DNA from: Thermoleophilia bacterium
GTDB taxonomy: Bacteria > Actinomycetota > Thermoleophilia > Gaiellales > SKUG01
Assembly (NCBI GenBank): GCA_025964405.1
Contig: JAOPYW010000050.1
Span: 1 to 10,337 of the forward strand
Direction of reading: 5' to 3'
DNA: 10,337 nt
Under the pieces are notes generated by a model. It worked only from the letters and a program-made list of their open reading frames with translations, searched no databases and had not been told where the DNA came from. Below, one piece after another: positions 1 through 6,677 of the stretch; within the stretch, counting starts at the first letter, position 1; every line of letters begins with the position of its first letter. Position numbers and translations under genes: made by a program.

Positions 1-1245
1 GACCGACACGGGCATCGGCTCAACGTTCCCGCCGCTCGTCTCGGCACGAGCGACGCGACACCGGCGGAGTTCACCGAGTGGCTCCGCGCCCGTGATGCCG
101 ATCCCGAGCGGGAGCCCTTCGCGACCCGATCGGCGTACGGTGCGTTCCTCGAGGCGCAGTTGGCGTCCGCCGCGGAGGCGTCTCGTGCCGTCGGTGGGGT
201 GCTCGAGTGCCGGAGTGATCGGGTCGACGACATCACGCACGCAGGCGCCCTCGAGGCGGTACGTCTCGCGGATGCCTCGATCGTGCATGCGGATGCCGTA
301 GTGCTCGCCATCGGGCCGCCGACCGCCGTAGCTGACCCAGTGCTACTTCCCGACTCCGCGCAGAGCTTCGCGTCACCGTGGGAGCGCGGCGCCCTCGATG
401 CGCCGTCTCCGGGATCGTCCATCCTGCTGCGCGGTGCCGGGCTCACCGCCATCGATGCCGCGCTGGCTCTCCTCGGAGCCGAGCCCGACCTGCACGTCAC
501 GCTCGTGTCGCGCTCCGGTGAGCTCCCGCGCGCGCACGCCGCTGGTGATCACACACCCATGACGTGGGCCGAGGAACCTGCGTGGCTGGCGGATCGCTCG
601 TCGCTGACGTGGGACGTCGTGCGACGGGCAGCGATCGAGCTTGCGCGGGCACACGTCGCGGGTGGTGGAGATGAGCGCGACCTCGTCGACGCGGTGCGGC
701 CACGGGTCGCCTCCCTCTGGCAACGGCTCGGGGCGGAGGAGCAGCGACGATTCCTCGAGCGCGACCTCCGCACCTGGGACGTGCGCCGTCATCGCATGGC
801 ACCGGTGGTCGCGACGCGCCTGACGGAGCTGCTCGATGCCGGATCGATCGTGCCCGTCACCGGCCATGTCGCGCACGTCAGGCAGGTCGAGGGCGGCTAC
901 GAGGTCGAGCTACGCGGTGCGGCCGACCAGCTGCTGGTCGTGCAACGGATCATCGACTGCACCGGATTCGGACGGACGGACCGGCGCCAGCACGGGTCGC
1001 TCCTCGACACCCTCGTCGCGCATGGCCGTGCCGTTCCCGATGCGCATGGGCTCGGCGTTCGCAGTGACGAGTTCGCCCGGGTCACGGACGCGAACGGCCA
1101 GGTGCAGGAGCGGCTCGTGGTGATCGGTGCGCTGCGTCGCGGGGAAGTGTGGGAATCGACGGCCATTCCCGAGATCCGCACACAGGCGGAGCGACTCGCC
1201 GAAGACCTCCTGGAGGTCGTCGGCATCGCCCCCACAGGTGCCTAG
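1..1245 (+). CDS. FAD/NAD(P)-binding oxidoreductase, 3' part (5' end outside window)
   Basis: The frame is open from base 1 to TAG at 1243-1245, giving 414 visible codons. The start and the first dinucleotide-binding GxGxxG lie upstream of the window. The visible N-terminus carries HRLNVPAARL followed by FTEWLR, a segment typical of the FAD-NAD(P)-binding family (PF13454-like). A strand plus VVLAIG follows at about residues 100-105. The second Rossmann motif is RGAGLTAIDAA at about residue 144, and IIDCTGFGRTD near residue 317 matches the C-terminal FAD-contact 'TG' motif of flavoprotein monooxygenases and reductases. The likely role is a cytosolic flavoprotein oxidoreductase; the substrate cannot be told. 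No neighbour shares its strand within the window. Its stop codon overlaps that of the convergent kinase gene. An internal start near base 160 would cut away the family's N-terminal half and is not credible. Confidence 0.85.
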   Translation, partial: DRHGHRLNVPAARLGTSDATPAEFTEWLRARDADPEREPFATRSAYGAFLEAQLASAAEASRAVGGVLECRSDRVDDITHAGALEAVRLADASIVHADAVVLAIGPPTAVADPVLLPDSAQSFASPWERGALDAPSPGSSILLRGAGLTAIDAALALLGAEPDLHVTLVSRSGELPRAHAAGDHTPMTWAEEPAWLADRSSLTWDVVRRAAIELARAHVAGGGDERDLVDAVRPRVASLWQRLGAEEQRRFLERDLRTWDVRRHRMAPVVATRLTELLDAGSIVPVTGHVAHVRQVEGGYEVELRGAADQLLVVQRIIDCTGFGRTDRRQHGSLLDTLVAHGRAVPDAHGLGVRSDEFARVTDANGQVQERLVVIGALRRGEVWESTAIPEIRTQAERLAEDLLEVVGIAPTGA

Positions 1246-2027
1246 GCGAGCGCCGCCGAGCTGGCGTCGGCCGGCTGCACGATCGCTGCAGCAGCGATGC
1301 GGCGTCGTCGGGAGATCTTGGCGAATGGCGCCTTGGCGGGACGGCCGGCGACACGCTCCTCGATGAGCGACAGGAGCATCTCGCGCTGGTCGGCGTCGTG
1401 GATGTCGATGTTGTCGGTGTCGATGATGAGCACGTCGGATGCGTCGTAGCCTGCCATCCAGCGCTCGTAGCGATCCTCGAGGCCCTGCAGGTACTCGACC
1501 TGGACGTTGGCCTCGATCGAGCGGTTGCGGCCGCGGATGCGGTCGACGAGCGTCGGGATGCCGGCTCGGAGGTAGATCATCAGGTCGGGCCCCGGCACCA
1601 CGCGCGTCAGGGCGAGGAAGTGCTCCTCGAGCGTCGCGTACTCGTCGGCCGACATGAGACCCTGCTCGAGGTGGCTCGTCGCGAACACGTGGAAGTGCTC
1701 GTAGATCGTGCGGTCCTGCACGCAGACGGCATCGGCCTGCAGGATGTCGCAGTGCTGGCTGAACGTCTGGCTCAGGAACGTGAACTGGGAGTGGAAGCTC
1801 CACCGCTCCATGTCTTCGTAGAAGCGCTCCAGGTACGGGTTGCCAGCGACGTTCTCGTAGTACGCCGTGGCACCGATGCGTTCGGCGAGCGCGGCGGTCA
1901 GCGTGCTCTTGCCGACCCCCATGTTGCCCGCGATTGCGACGTGCTTTGCCCCGTGATTCCCAGCTCCCAACATGCGAGCAAGTATCGATTGTGTACCGGA
2001 CGCAACGGGGTGCGGATCGGCCATCAT
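1242..2027 (-). CDS. Deoxynucleoside kinase
   Basis: This 261-residue protein probably phosphorylates deoxynucleosides (deoxyadenosine, deoxyguanosine or deoxycytidine) with ATP, the first step of cytosolic dNTP salvage. The P-loop GNMGVGKST is at residues 34-42. The catalytic acid is probably E58 in YYENV. The DRT motif (D105-T107, in DRTIYEH) is the family's ERS/DRS signature, and the Arg-rich LID is RGRNRS at 165-170. The strand LMIYLRAG precedes the LID as expected. The family is usually 200-230 residues; here there are about 28 extra residues before the P-loop strand and a basic, Ala-rich tail after about residue 228. The start is either ATG 2027, giving an ATGA overlap with the PilZ stop, or the adjacent ATG 2024, which sits 6 bases after GAGG. 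A later ATG at 1973 has no ribosome site. It is the last gene of the WYL-PilZ-kinase operon. Substrate preference cannot be read from sequence. Confidence 0.92.
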   Translation of the reverse strand: MMADPHPVASGTQSILARMLGAGNHGAKHVAIAGNMGVGKSTLTAALAERIGATAYYENVAGNPYLERFYEDMERWSFHSQFTFLSQTFSQHCDILQADAVCVQDRTIYEHFHVFATSHLEQGLMSADEYATLEEHFLALTRVVPGPDLMIYLRAGIPTLVDRIRGRNRSIEANVQVEYLQGLEDRYERWMAGYDASDVLIIDTDNIDIHDADQREMLLSLIEERVAGRPAKAPFAKISRRRRIAAAAIVQPADASSAALA

Positions 2028-2512
2028 CGGCCTCGCCCGCCGCGGATGCTGGCGCGACTGAATCGGGCCTTCGTCCGTGACATGAAGCCGAGGCGGCGCT
2101 CGTGCGTCGAGACCATCGGCGACGCCTGGTCGGCGCCGCTCTCGTGCGCGAGGTCGCGGCGCTGGGCAGCGAAGACGACCCTCGTCGCGAGCTGGTAACC
2201 GCCGGCGGTCTCAGACGGACTCGAGACGTGCTGCAGTCGGTAGTCGACGAGCTCGTCGCCCTCGTGTGGCACGGCGTCGAGGACGTACATGTGGAAGCTC
2301 ACGTACCCGACGCCGGCGGCCTTCTCGAGGTCAGCATCGAGTGGGATGCCGAGGGTGCACACGGCGCTCGACGCGAGGCGCATGCGGGTCTGCACGCGTG
2401 CGCCTCCCGCGCTCAGGTTGAGCACGTCGCACGGGGCGACACGTCCCTCATGGAAGAGCTCGCCGGCGAAGTGTGACTCAACGCGGAACGACTGTCGCTG
2501 CTGCTCATCCAT
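2024..2512 (-). CDS. PilZ domain protein (predicted c-di-GMP binding)
   Basis: This 162-residue protein has a PilZ-type beta-barrel signature. RQSFR (R6-x3-R10) matches the RxxxR loop and NLSAGG (N32-x-S34-x2-G37) matches (D/N)xSxxG; together these bind cyclic di-GMP in characterised PilZ proteins. Both motifs are intact, so nucleotide binding is plausible. The PilZ part ends near residue 115. The last 45 residues are polar and then Arg-rich, with no recognisable domain. There is no signal peptide or membrane segment, so it should be cytosolic. The chosen start is ATG 2512, with GAGGTG at 2522-2527, 9 bases upstream. A longer frame to 2620 would overlap the WYL gene by 65 bases and has a low-quality N-terminus. 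It follows the WYL gene by 43 bases, and its TGA overlaps the kinase ATG. No cyclase or phosphodiesterase gene is in view. Confidence 0.82.
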   Translation of the reverse strand: MDEQQRQSFRVESHFAGELFHEGRVAPCDVLNLSAGGARVQTRMRLASSAVCTLGIPLDADLEKAAGVGYVSFHMYVLDAVPHEGDELVDYRLQHVSSPSETAGGYQLATRVVFAAQRRDLAHESGADQASPMVSTHERRLGFMSRTKARFSRASIRGGRGR

Positions 2513-2555
2513 GAGGGGTGTCACCTCGATTGCGTGCGTCGATGTGCGGAGACGG

Positions 2556-4625
2556 TCAGGCGACCGGCACGCGCTGCATGGTGGCCCGCAGGTCACGCGC
2601 TCGTTCGGCGACCCGGGCACGGAGGTCAGCCGGAGCGGTGACCACCGCGCGACCTCGGTACGTGAGGATCTCCTCGATCAACCACGAGTCGCCGTTCGTC
2701 GCGGTGTGCCAGATCGCCGATCCGTCGGCGAGCTGGGCCGCGTTGCGATTCTCGATCTCATAGCCTGCCGCGTCGGCGGAGAACCAGAGGTCGACCGCGC
2801 GTGGCGTGTCCTCGAGCGTGCCCGTCGTCGTCGGCGTGTCGGCCTCGTACCCGGCGAGGTCCAGGTCGCGGTCGGCGAAGACCTCGTCCTGCACGACCAG
2901 GGTCTTGATGCGGTCGAGCCGGAACGAACGGAGTGCGTCCGCGGTGCGGCAGTACGCGACCGCGTACCAGTGCTGCTTGAGACGCTGGAGGAGCACCGGC
3001 TCCACCGTGCGCTCGCTGACGTTGCCACGGGCCTGCGACCAGTACTCGATCGTGAGCGGGCGATGCTCGCGCATGGCCGTCGTCAGGCGCTCGAGCACAT
3101 ACGTCTCGCTGTCGGTGGGAGCGGTGGCCGGCACGGTCGGATTGCCATAGCCGCCGAATGCGTCGGTCAGCTTCGTGCGCACGGAAGCGAGGTCGCTCGA
3201 CGCGGTCGCCGCGACGAGCGGACCGACCAGGTCGAGTGCCAGCATGAGGGCCTTCGCCTCGAGCGGTGACAGGCGGGCGGGGCGTCGGAAGACCTCGCCG
3301 TCGGGCCAAGCATCGACCTTGACGGTGTCGCCATCCACCTCGGCATACATGGCGTAGGCACCGGCGCCGAAGTTGACGAGCGTCAGCAGGTCGACGGCCT
3401 CGCGCAGCTTCTTGTCGTCGATGCCGTAGCGGGAGACGAGTTCCGCGACCGGCACCGAACCCTCGCCCTTGGCGTTGCACGACGCGAGGAGGTCGCTCAT
3501 GAGCGTCTGGAGCAGCGCGAACTGCTCGGCACCGACGGGCGCCGCCGGCTTGCGACGTCGCGGCGCCGGATCCTCGATCTCGAGCTTCGGCAGCTCGGGC
3601 GCGAGGGTCGGCACGGCTCCAGCATGCTGCTCGACGATGGCGTCGAGCGCCTGCTCGACCTCCACGACCAGTTCGGCCGGTGCGATCGGACGCACGAGCC
3701 CGTTCATGCTGAGCACCCAGCTGGTCAGCCACGAGAGCTCGGCGTACGCCGTGCGCATCGTGATCGAGCCGTCCTCGTGCCGCTCGGTGACGTCACCCGA
3801 CGTGGCCATCGAACGCTCGACCAGCCACGCGGCCGACGGATCGACGAGCAGCTCCGCCTCACCCTTCGGCTCGTCGAACTGCCAGGTCGGACGCGTGCGG
3901 TACACGGAGGCGTCGAACTCGCTCGGCACCTCGAAGTCGCGCTCGCGGCGGCTCGTGAACTTGATCTCGCCCTTGATGCGCGAGAGACGGAACTGGCGCT
4001 CGGCCTGCCGCTCGTGGCTCCAGCCGACGAGGTACCACTGGCCGTTGTTCCACACGAGGGTGTAGGGATCGACGACGCGCTCCGACTCCTCGTTGCGGCC
4101 CATGGTGAAGTAGTTGAACGTGATGGTGCGGCGCTTGGTGATCGCCGTCTCGAGCTTGGCGATGCGCGCTGCGATCTCGGGCGAGTAGTCGCTGCCCGAG
4201 AGGCGCACCTCGGTCGCGGCGAGCGCCGGGTCGGTGGCCGGGTTCTCGCGTCCGAGCGTCAGGTTCTGCAGCGCGAGGCGCAGCGGTTCCGCGTAGGCGA
4301 ACTGTCCGTCGAGGAGCGAGAGGCAGGAGTGGATCGCCGTCACCTCCGGATCGGTGAGGTCGAGCGTCGGCAGCAGGTACTGCTTGCTGCTGAGCGTGTA
4401 GAGCTCCTCGCCCGTGTCGTCGTCCCGCGTCGAGCGGAGCGGCACGCCGAGTCCGATGAGTTCGGTGCGGTCGGCGTAGAAGCGGCGGGCGAACGCGTCG
4501 TCGCCCATGTGCGAGTACCCCTCGACGCACTCGCGTACGTCGCGTGCGGTGACCGGTCGGTTCATCGACATCAGGAACGCGACGAGCGACAACTGACGAA
4601 CGAGCTTTTCTTTCTCGAGCTGCAT
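2556..4625 (-). CDS. PafBC-like double WYL-domain transcriptional regulator
   Basis: This 689-residue protein contains two copies of the HTH-WYL-WCX architecture. Copy one has a winged HTH at about 1-85, a WYL domain at about 157-225 (WYL at 197-199, QFRLSRIKG at 211-219) and a C-terminal WCX part to about 335. A Pro/Arg-rich linker (340-365) follows. Copy two has an HTH at about 366-425, a WYL domain at about 505-580 (WYA at 553-555, SFRLDRIKT at 567-575) and WCX to about 682. This matches PafB fused to PafC, the actinobacterial activator of the LexA-independent DNA-damage response; natural PafBC fusions are known. The start is ATG 4625, preceded by GGGAGAGG at 4628-4635. The frame runs on to 4793, but that extension crosses a terminator. 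The usual partners (proteasome accessory or tat genes) are absent; PilZ and kinase genes follow instead. PafBC function is inferred from architecture; another double-WYL regulator is possible. Confidence 0.88.
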   Translation of the reverse strand: MQLEKEKLVRQLSLVAFLMSMNRPVTARDVRECVEGYSHMGDDAFARRFYADRTELIGLGVPLRSTRDDDTGEELYTLSSKQYLLPTLDLTDPEVTAIHSCLSLLDGQFAYAEPLRLALQNLTLGRENPATDPALAATEVRLSGSDYSPEIAARIAKLETAITKRRTITFNYFTMGRNEESERVVDPYTLVWNNGQWYLVGWSHERQAERQFRLSRIKGEIKFTSRRERDFEVPSEFDASVYRTRPTWQFDEPKGEAELLVDPSAAWLVERSMATSGDVTERHEDGSITMRTAYAELSWLTSWVLSMNGLVRPIAPAELVVEVEQALDAIVEQHAGAVPTLAPELPKLEIEDPAPRRRKPAAPVGAEQFALLQTLMSDLLASCNAKGEGSVPVAELVSRYGIDDKKLREAVDLLTLVNFGAGAYAMYAEVDGDTVKVDAWPDGEVFRRPARLSPLEAKALMLALDLVGPLVAATASSDLASVRTKLTDAFGGYGNPTVPATAPTDSETYVLERLTTAMREHRPLTIEYWSQARGNVSERTVEPVLLQRLKQHWYAVAYCRTADALRSFRLDRIKTLVVQDEVFADRDLDLAGYEADTPTTTGTLEDTPRAVDLWFSADAAGYEIENRNAAQLADGSAIWHTATNGDSWLIEEILTYRGRAVVTAPADLRARVAERARDLRATMQRVPVA

Positions 4626-4627
4626 GA

Positions 4628-4635
4628 CCTCTCCC
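4628..4635 (-). promoter_or_regulatory. Ribosome binding site of the double-WYL gene
   Basis: GGGAGAGG on the minus strand ends two bases before ATG 4625, with its GGAG core about 5 bases upstream. It is the best Shine-Dalgarno match in the window. It decides against the longer open frame that reaches 4793. Confidence 0.7.
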
Positions 4636-4707
4636 AAGGTTAGTGGCGAGCCGCCCCACGCGGTCTCGCCGATCCCACATCCACAGCTGGAGATGGTAGT
4701 GACCTGA

Positions 4708-4722
4708 TACCCACCGAGGGTA
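4708..4722. promoter_or_regulatory. Short inverted repeat upstream of the WYL gene
   Basis: TACCC-ACCGA-GGGTA is a perfect 5+5 inverted repeat with a 5-base spacer, 83 bases upstream of the WYL start codon. It sits where the promoter of the WYL-PilZ-kinase operon should be. Several TAnnnT candidates for a -10 box lie nearby on the minus strand, but none has a convincing -35, so no promoter is called. It could be an operator; chance is not excluded at this arm length. Confidence 0.3.
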
Positions 4723-4764
4723 GGGGATCGAAACTCGCTGGCCGTAAAAACCCGCTCATTGCAG

Positions 4765-4803
4765 AAAAAATGGGCGGCCCGGAGGCCACCCATTGCGTTT
4801 TAT
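4765..4803 (-). terminator. Rho-independent terminator of the Cys/His-motif gene, possibly bidirectional
   Basis: A stem with 10-position arms at 4770-4779 and 4784-4793 (one C/A mismatch, loop CGGA) has six A on its plus-strand left side at 4765-4770. On the minus strand the hairpin is therefore followed directly by six T, a classic intrinsic terminator. It lies about 80 bases after the stop of the minus-strand gene 4881-5288. The right side reads TGCGTTTTATTT, so it may also work for plus-strand transcripts. It insulates the WYL operon from the gene upstream. Confidence 0.82.
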
Positions 4804-4880
4804 TTCTCGTCCATGGGGTTACGGCAACTGCGTCCGAGACCCATGGTATGGAAGCGCTACTGGCGCTCCGTCTGCGTGCC

Positions 4881-5288
4881 CTACGCGACGATGCTCGCGA
4901 GGTGCTGGTGCGACGGGCAGAAGTGCGATTCGGGCAGCGGCGTGCGCTGGCAGGCCTTGCCCTTGCGGGTCTGTGCCCGGCAGCGGAGCATCGCGCCCTC
5001 GGTGACCGCCCGCTCCTGCTCCTGCTCGAGGAAGCTGAGCGCTGCGGTCACGTACGTGGAGACGACGTGATGCACGCGTTGCTGCTCACCGATGGGGTAG
5101 TAGTAGCGGATGTCGGCGAACAGGCTCTTGGCCGGGTCGGCGAAGTAGCGACTGTCCTTGGCCAGTCGTTCCATCGTCGCCTCACAGGCCAGCAGTACGC
5201 GGCGGCGCCCTTCGGCACCCTCCGGCGTGTTCTCGCCCGCGATCAGGTCGCGTGTCTCCAGGTAAATTGCTCGACTGAATCGATACAT
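4881..5288 (-). CDS. Conserved hypothetical protein with C-terminal CxxxTxxGxxC...CxxH motif (DUF5763-like)
   Basis: This 135-residue protein has no assigned function. Residues 1-95 look alpha-helical and are rich in charged and aromatic positions (MYRFSRAIYLETRDLI; SLFADIRYYYP at 55-65). The C-terminus carries C103-x9-C113-x10-C124-x2-H127 within CRAQTRKGKACQ and HFCPSHQ. This resembles the short DUF5763-type motif and suggests a small zinc site. There is no signal peptide or membrane segment. The start is ATG 5288, with GAGG at 5295-5298, 6 bases upstream; the frame runs on to 5480 but the extra part crosses the promoter. The gene is monocistronic, with its own promoter (5393-5420) and terminator (4765-4803). 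I recall similar N-termini in Thermoleophilia proteins, but this is an impression only. A nucleic-acid or protein-binding role is possible and unproven. Confidence 0.72.
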   Translation of the reverse strand: MYRFSRAIYLETRDLIAGENTPEGAEGRRRVLLACEATMERLAKDSRYFADPAKSLFADIRYYYPIGEQQRVHHVVSTYVTAALSFLEQEQERAVTEGAMLRCRAQTRKGKACQRTPLPESHFCPSHQHLASIVA

Positions 5289-5392
5289 GGTTAGCCTCGT
5301 GCTATGCCCGCGGGCCCCCCGGCCCACTGGCAGCGCTTCCCCTGTGCGCGTCCCCCCGAGCCATTCGTCCTGGAATGCTCGGCCTTGAGACC

Positions 5393-5420
5393 ACTGTACG
5401 GGTTTTGCGCCGACTGGCAA
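5393..5420 (-). promoter_or_regulatory. SigA-type promoter of the Cys/His-motif gene
   Basis: On the minus strand TTGCCA (5415-5420, 5 of 6 to TTGACA) is followed after 16 bases by TACAGT (5393-5398, 4 of 6 to TATAAT, and fitting TAnnnT). Transcription would start near 5386, leaving a leader of about 98 bases before ATG 5288. It is the best promoter match I found in the window. Confidence 0.55.
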
Positions 5421-5425
5421 GTCGG
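5410..5425. promoter_or_regulatory. Perfect inverted repeat covering the -35 box
   Basis: CCGACT-GGCA-AGTCGG is a perfect 6+6 inverted repeat with a 4-base centre. The candidate -35 TTGCCA (minus strand) lies within it, so a bound protein dimer would block sigma contact. This suggests a repressor operator; the regulator is unknown. Confidence 0.4.
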
Positions 5426-5495
5426 GATTTCGTCTTCTTCCGGTCGGAATGATCACATGCTTCAGGTCGGAAGCACGCATCTGGGGACCGGTAGC

Positions 5496-5538
5496 GGCCG
5501 CCGGCGGCCAGCAACGTGGCGCATCAAGCCCGTACGGG
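5496..5538. terminator. Two GC-only palindromes after the SPOR gene, possible weak terminator
   Basis: Two perfect palindromes lie downstream of the minus-strand stop at 5553: CCCGTACGGG at 5529-5538 and GGCCGCCGGCGGCC at 5496-5509. In RNA the second can form a 5-base stem with a CCGG loop. Neither is followed by a T run, so termination would be of the U-less type proposed for high-GC bacteria. Chance GC-rich palindromes are a fair alternative. Confidence 0.25.
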
Positions 5539-5552
5539 GCACCGGAATGCGG

Positions 5553-6677
5553 TCAGGTGGAGCACCCGGAGGCGGCGGCGCCCGTGCGTCGCACCTCGCG
5601 GGTGTAGGTGTTCTGGTAGCTCTTGGCGCTGAGTCGACGCTGGTGCGCCTCGGCCTCGGCCTTGTTCGGGTAGTAGCCGCTGAAGGTCACCCAGAATCCG
5701 GGGCACAGGCTCGGGTACGTGCTGCTGTCGAGCACGCCGGATTCGAAGCCGTTCTGCTTGAGGTCGGCGGCGAGTGACCGCGCCTTCTGCTCGTCGTCCT
5801 TGTATCCGGCGACGATGACGGTCCAGCCGCTCTTCCCGGCGGGCCAGTCATCCGTACCCGCCGCGGTGCCGGTGCCCGGGGTCGTCGACGTCGGCGTGGT
5901 GCTCGTGGGGGAGGTGGAGCCCGGGTCGGTCGAAGGGGCTGCGGGCGTCGTGCTCGCTGGGTCGGCTGGATCCACTGCTGGGTCAACGGCCGGATCGGTC
6001 GTGGAGTCGGCGCCCGTGTCTGGGCAGATCGCCCCGTCCTCGTCGACCGTGATGGTCGCACCCGATCCCGAGCCGTCGGAGGTGCCGGAGTCGGAGCCAT
6101 CCGCCACGCCCGTGTCCTGGCCGTCCACCTCAGGGAATTGGCCAGCTGCCGCAGTGGCGTCGGCCGAGCCGGCTTCCGTCTGCTGGAACGCACCCGGATC
6201 TGCTGCGGCACCGGGATTCGGATTCACCGCCGGCTGGGTGTCGCCGAGCGGTCGATTGACGTCGCACCCCTCGAGCGTCGCCGTCTGGGTGTCGGATGTC
6301 GTTGCTGTGGTCGCATTCGTGATCGAGGGAAGCGCCGGGGTCGTGGTGTCCTTGTCACCAGACTTCGAGGCACTGCCGTCCCCGCCGAGCAGCGCGAATG
6401 CCACACCGGCGACGACGAGCACGAGCACGATCGCGAACGGCACCCAGGGGAATCGATTGCGCGGGGCAGCGGCAGGAGCGGGGGTGGCTGGCCGATCCGC
6501 CGCTCCGCCCGCGCGCTGCTGCGCCTTGCGTTGGCGACCGGTGAATCGAATCGCGGCACCGCACTCCAGGCAGAACTCCTGGCCCAGGTCGACGGGTGCG
6601 CGGCAGTTCGGACACGAACCACCCATGCCGACGCCGATCGAGCTGTCGGGATGCTCGGGGTCGAACGCGTCGGTCAC
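5553..6677 (-). CDS. Membrane-anchored zinc-ribbon protein with C-terminal SPOR domain
   Basis: This 374-residue protein has a clear order of parts. A zinc ribbon (C22-x2-C25-x10-C36-x2-C39) is followed by a basic, Ala/Pro-rich stretch, one membrane helix at about 79-97 and a long Asp/Thr/Ser/Pro-rich linker (about 98-283). It ends in a SPOR domain (about 285-364, from GWTVIVAGYKD through PGFWVTFSGYYPNKAEAEAH). SPOR domains bind peptidoglycan strands stripped of stem peptides, often at division sites. With positive residues before the helix, the zinc ribbon should be cytoplasmic and the SPOR domain outside. The start is GTG 6677, within a GTGA overlap with the preceding gene's stop; no strong ribosome site is seen, so translational coupling is likely. 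The linker has DPAVDP and STTP-type repeats. The four linker and SPOR cysteines could form disulfides. A division or cell-wall role is inferred from the domain only. Confidence 0.85.
   Translation of the reverse strand: MTDAFDPEHPDSSIGVGMGGSCPNCRAPVDLGQEFCLECGAAIRFTGRQRKAQQRAGGAADRPATPAPAAAPRNRFPWVPFAIVLVLVVAGVAFALLGGDGSASKSGDKDTTTPALPSITNATTATTSDTQTATLEGCDVNRPLGDTQPAVNPNPGAAADPGAFQQTEAGSADATAAAGQFPEVDGQDTGVADGSDSGTSDGSGSGATITVDEDGAICPDTGADSTTDPAVDPAVDPADPASTTPAAPSTDPGSTSPTSTTPTSTTPGTGTAAGTDDWPAGKSGWTVIVAGYKDDEQKARSLAADLKQNGFESGVLDSSTYPSLCPGFWVTFSGYYPNKAEAEAHQRRLSAKSYQNTYTREVRRTGAAASGCST

Noticed and set aside
1149..2198. Plus-strand open frame of 349 codons opposite the kinase gene
   Set aside because: The kinase motifs on the other strand are unmistakable; this frame has only Val/Asp/Arg-rich low complexity.
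2289..3269. Plus-strand open frame of 326 codons opposite the WYL and PilZ genes
   Set aside because: It is an antisense shadow of well-supported genes; it has an Arg-rich composition and no ribosome site or domain.
3624..4643. Plus-strand open frame of 339 codons opposite the WYL gene
   Set aside because: It is a shadow frame rich in Arg, Glu and Leu, with no recognisable fold, and it covers the whole first WYL copy in antisense.
4626..4793. N-terminal extension of the WYL protein in the same frame
   Set aside because: It would be read through the terminator and promoter region, and the strong ribosome site at 4628-4635 marks ATG 4625.
5289..5480. N-terminal extension of the Cys/His-motif protein in the same frame
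   Set aside because: It overlaps the candidate promoter and operator and has low-complexity content; GAGG at 5295-5298 supports ATG 5288.
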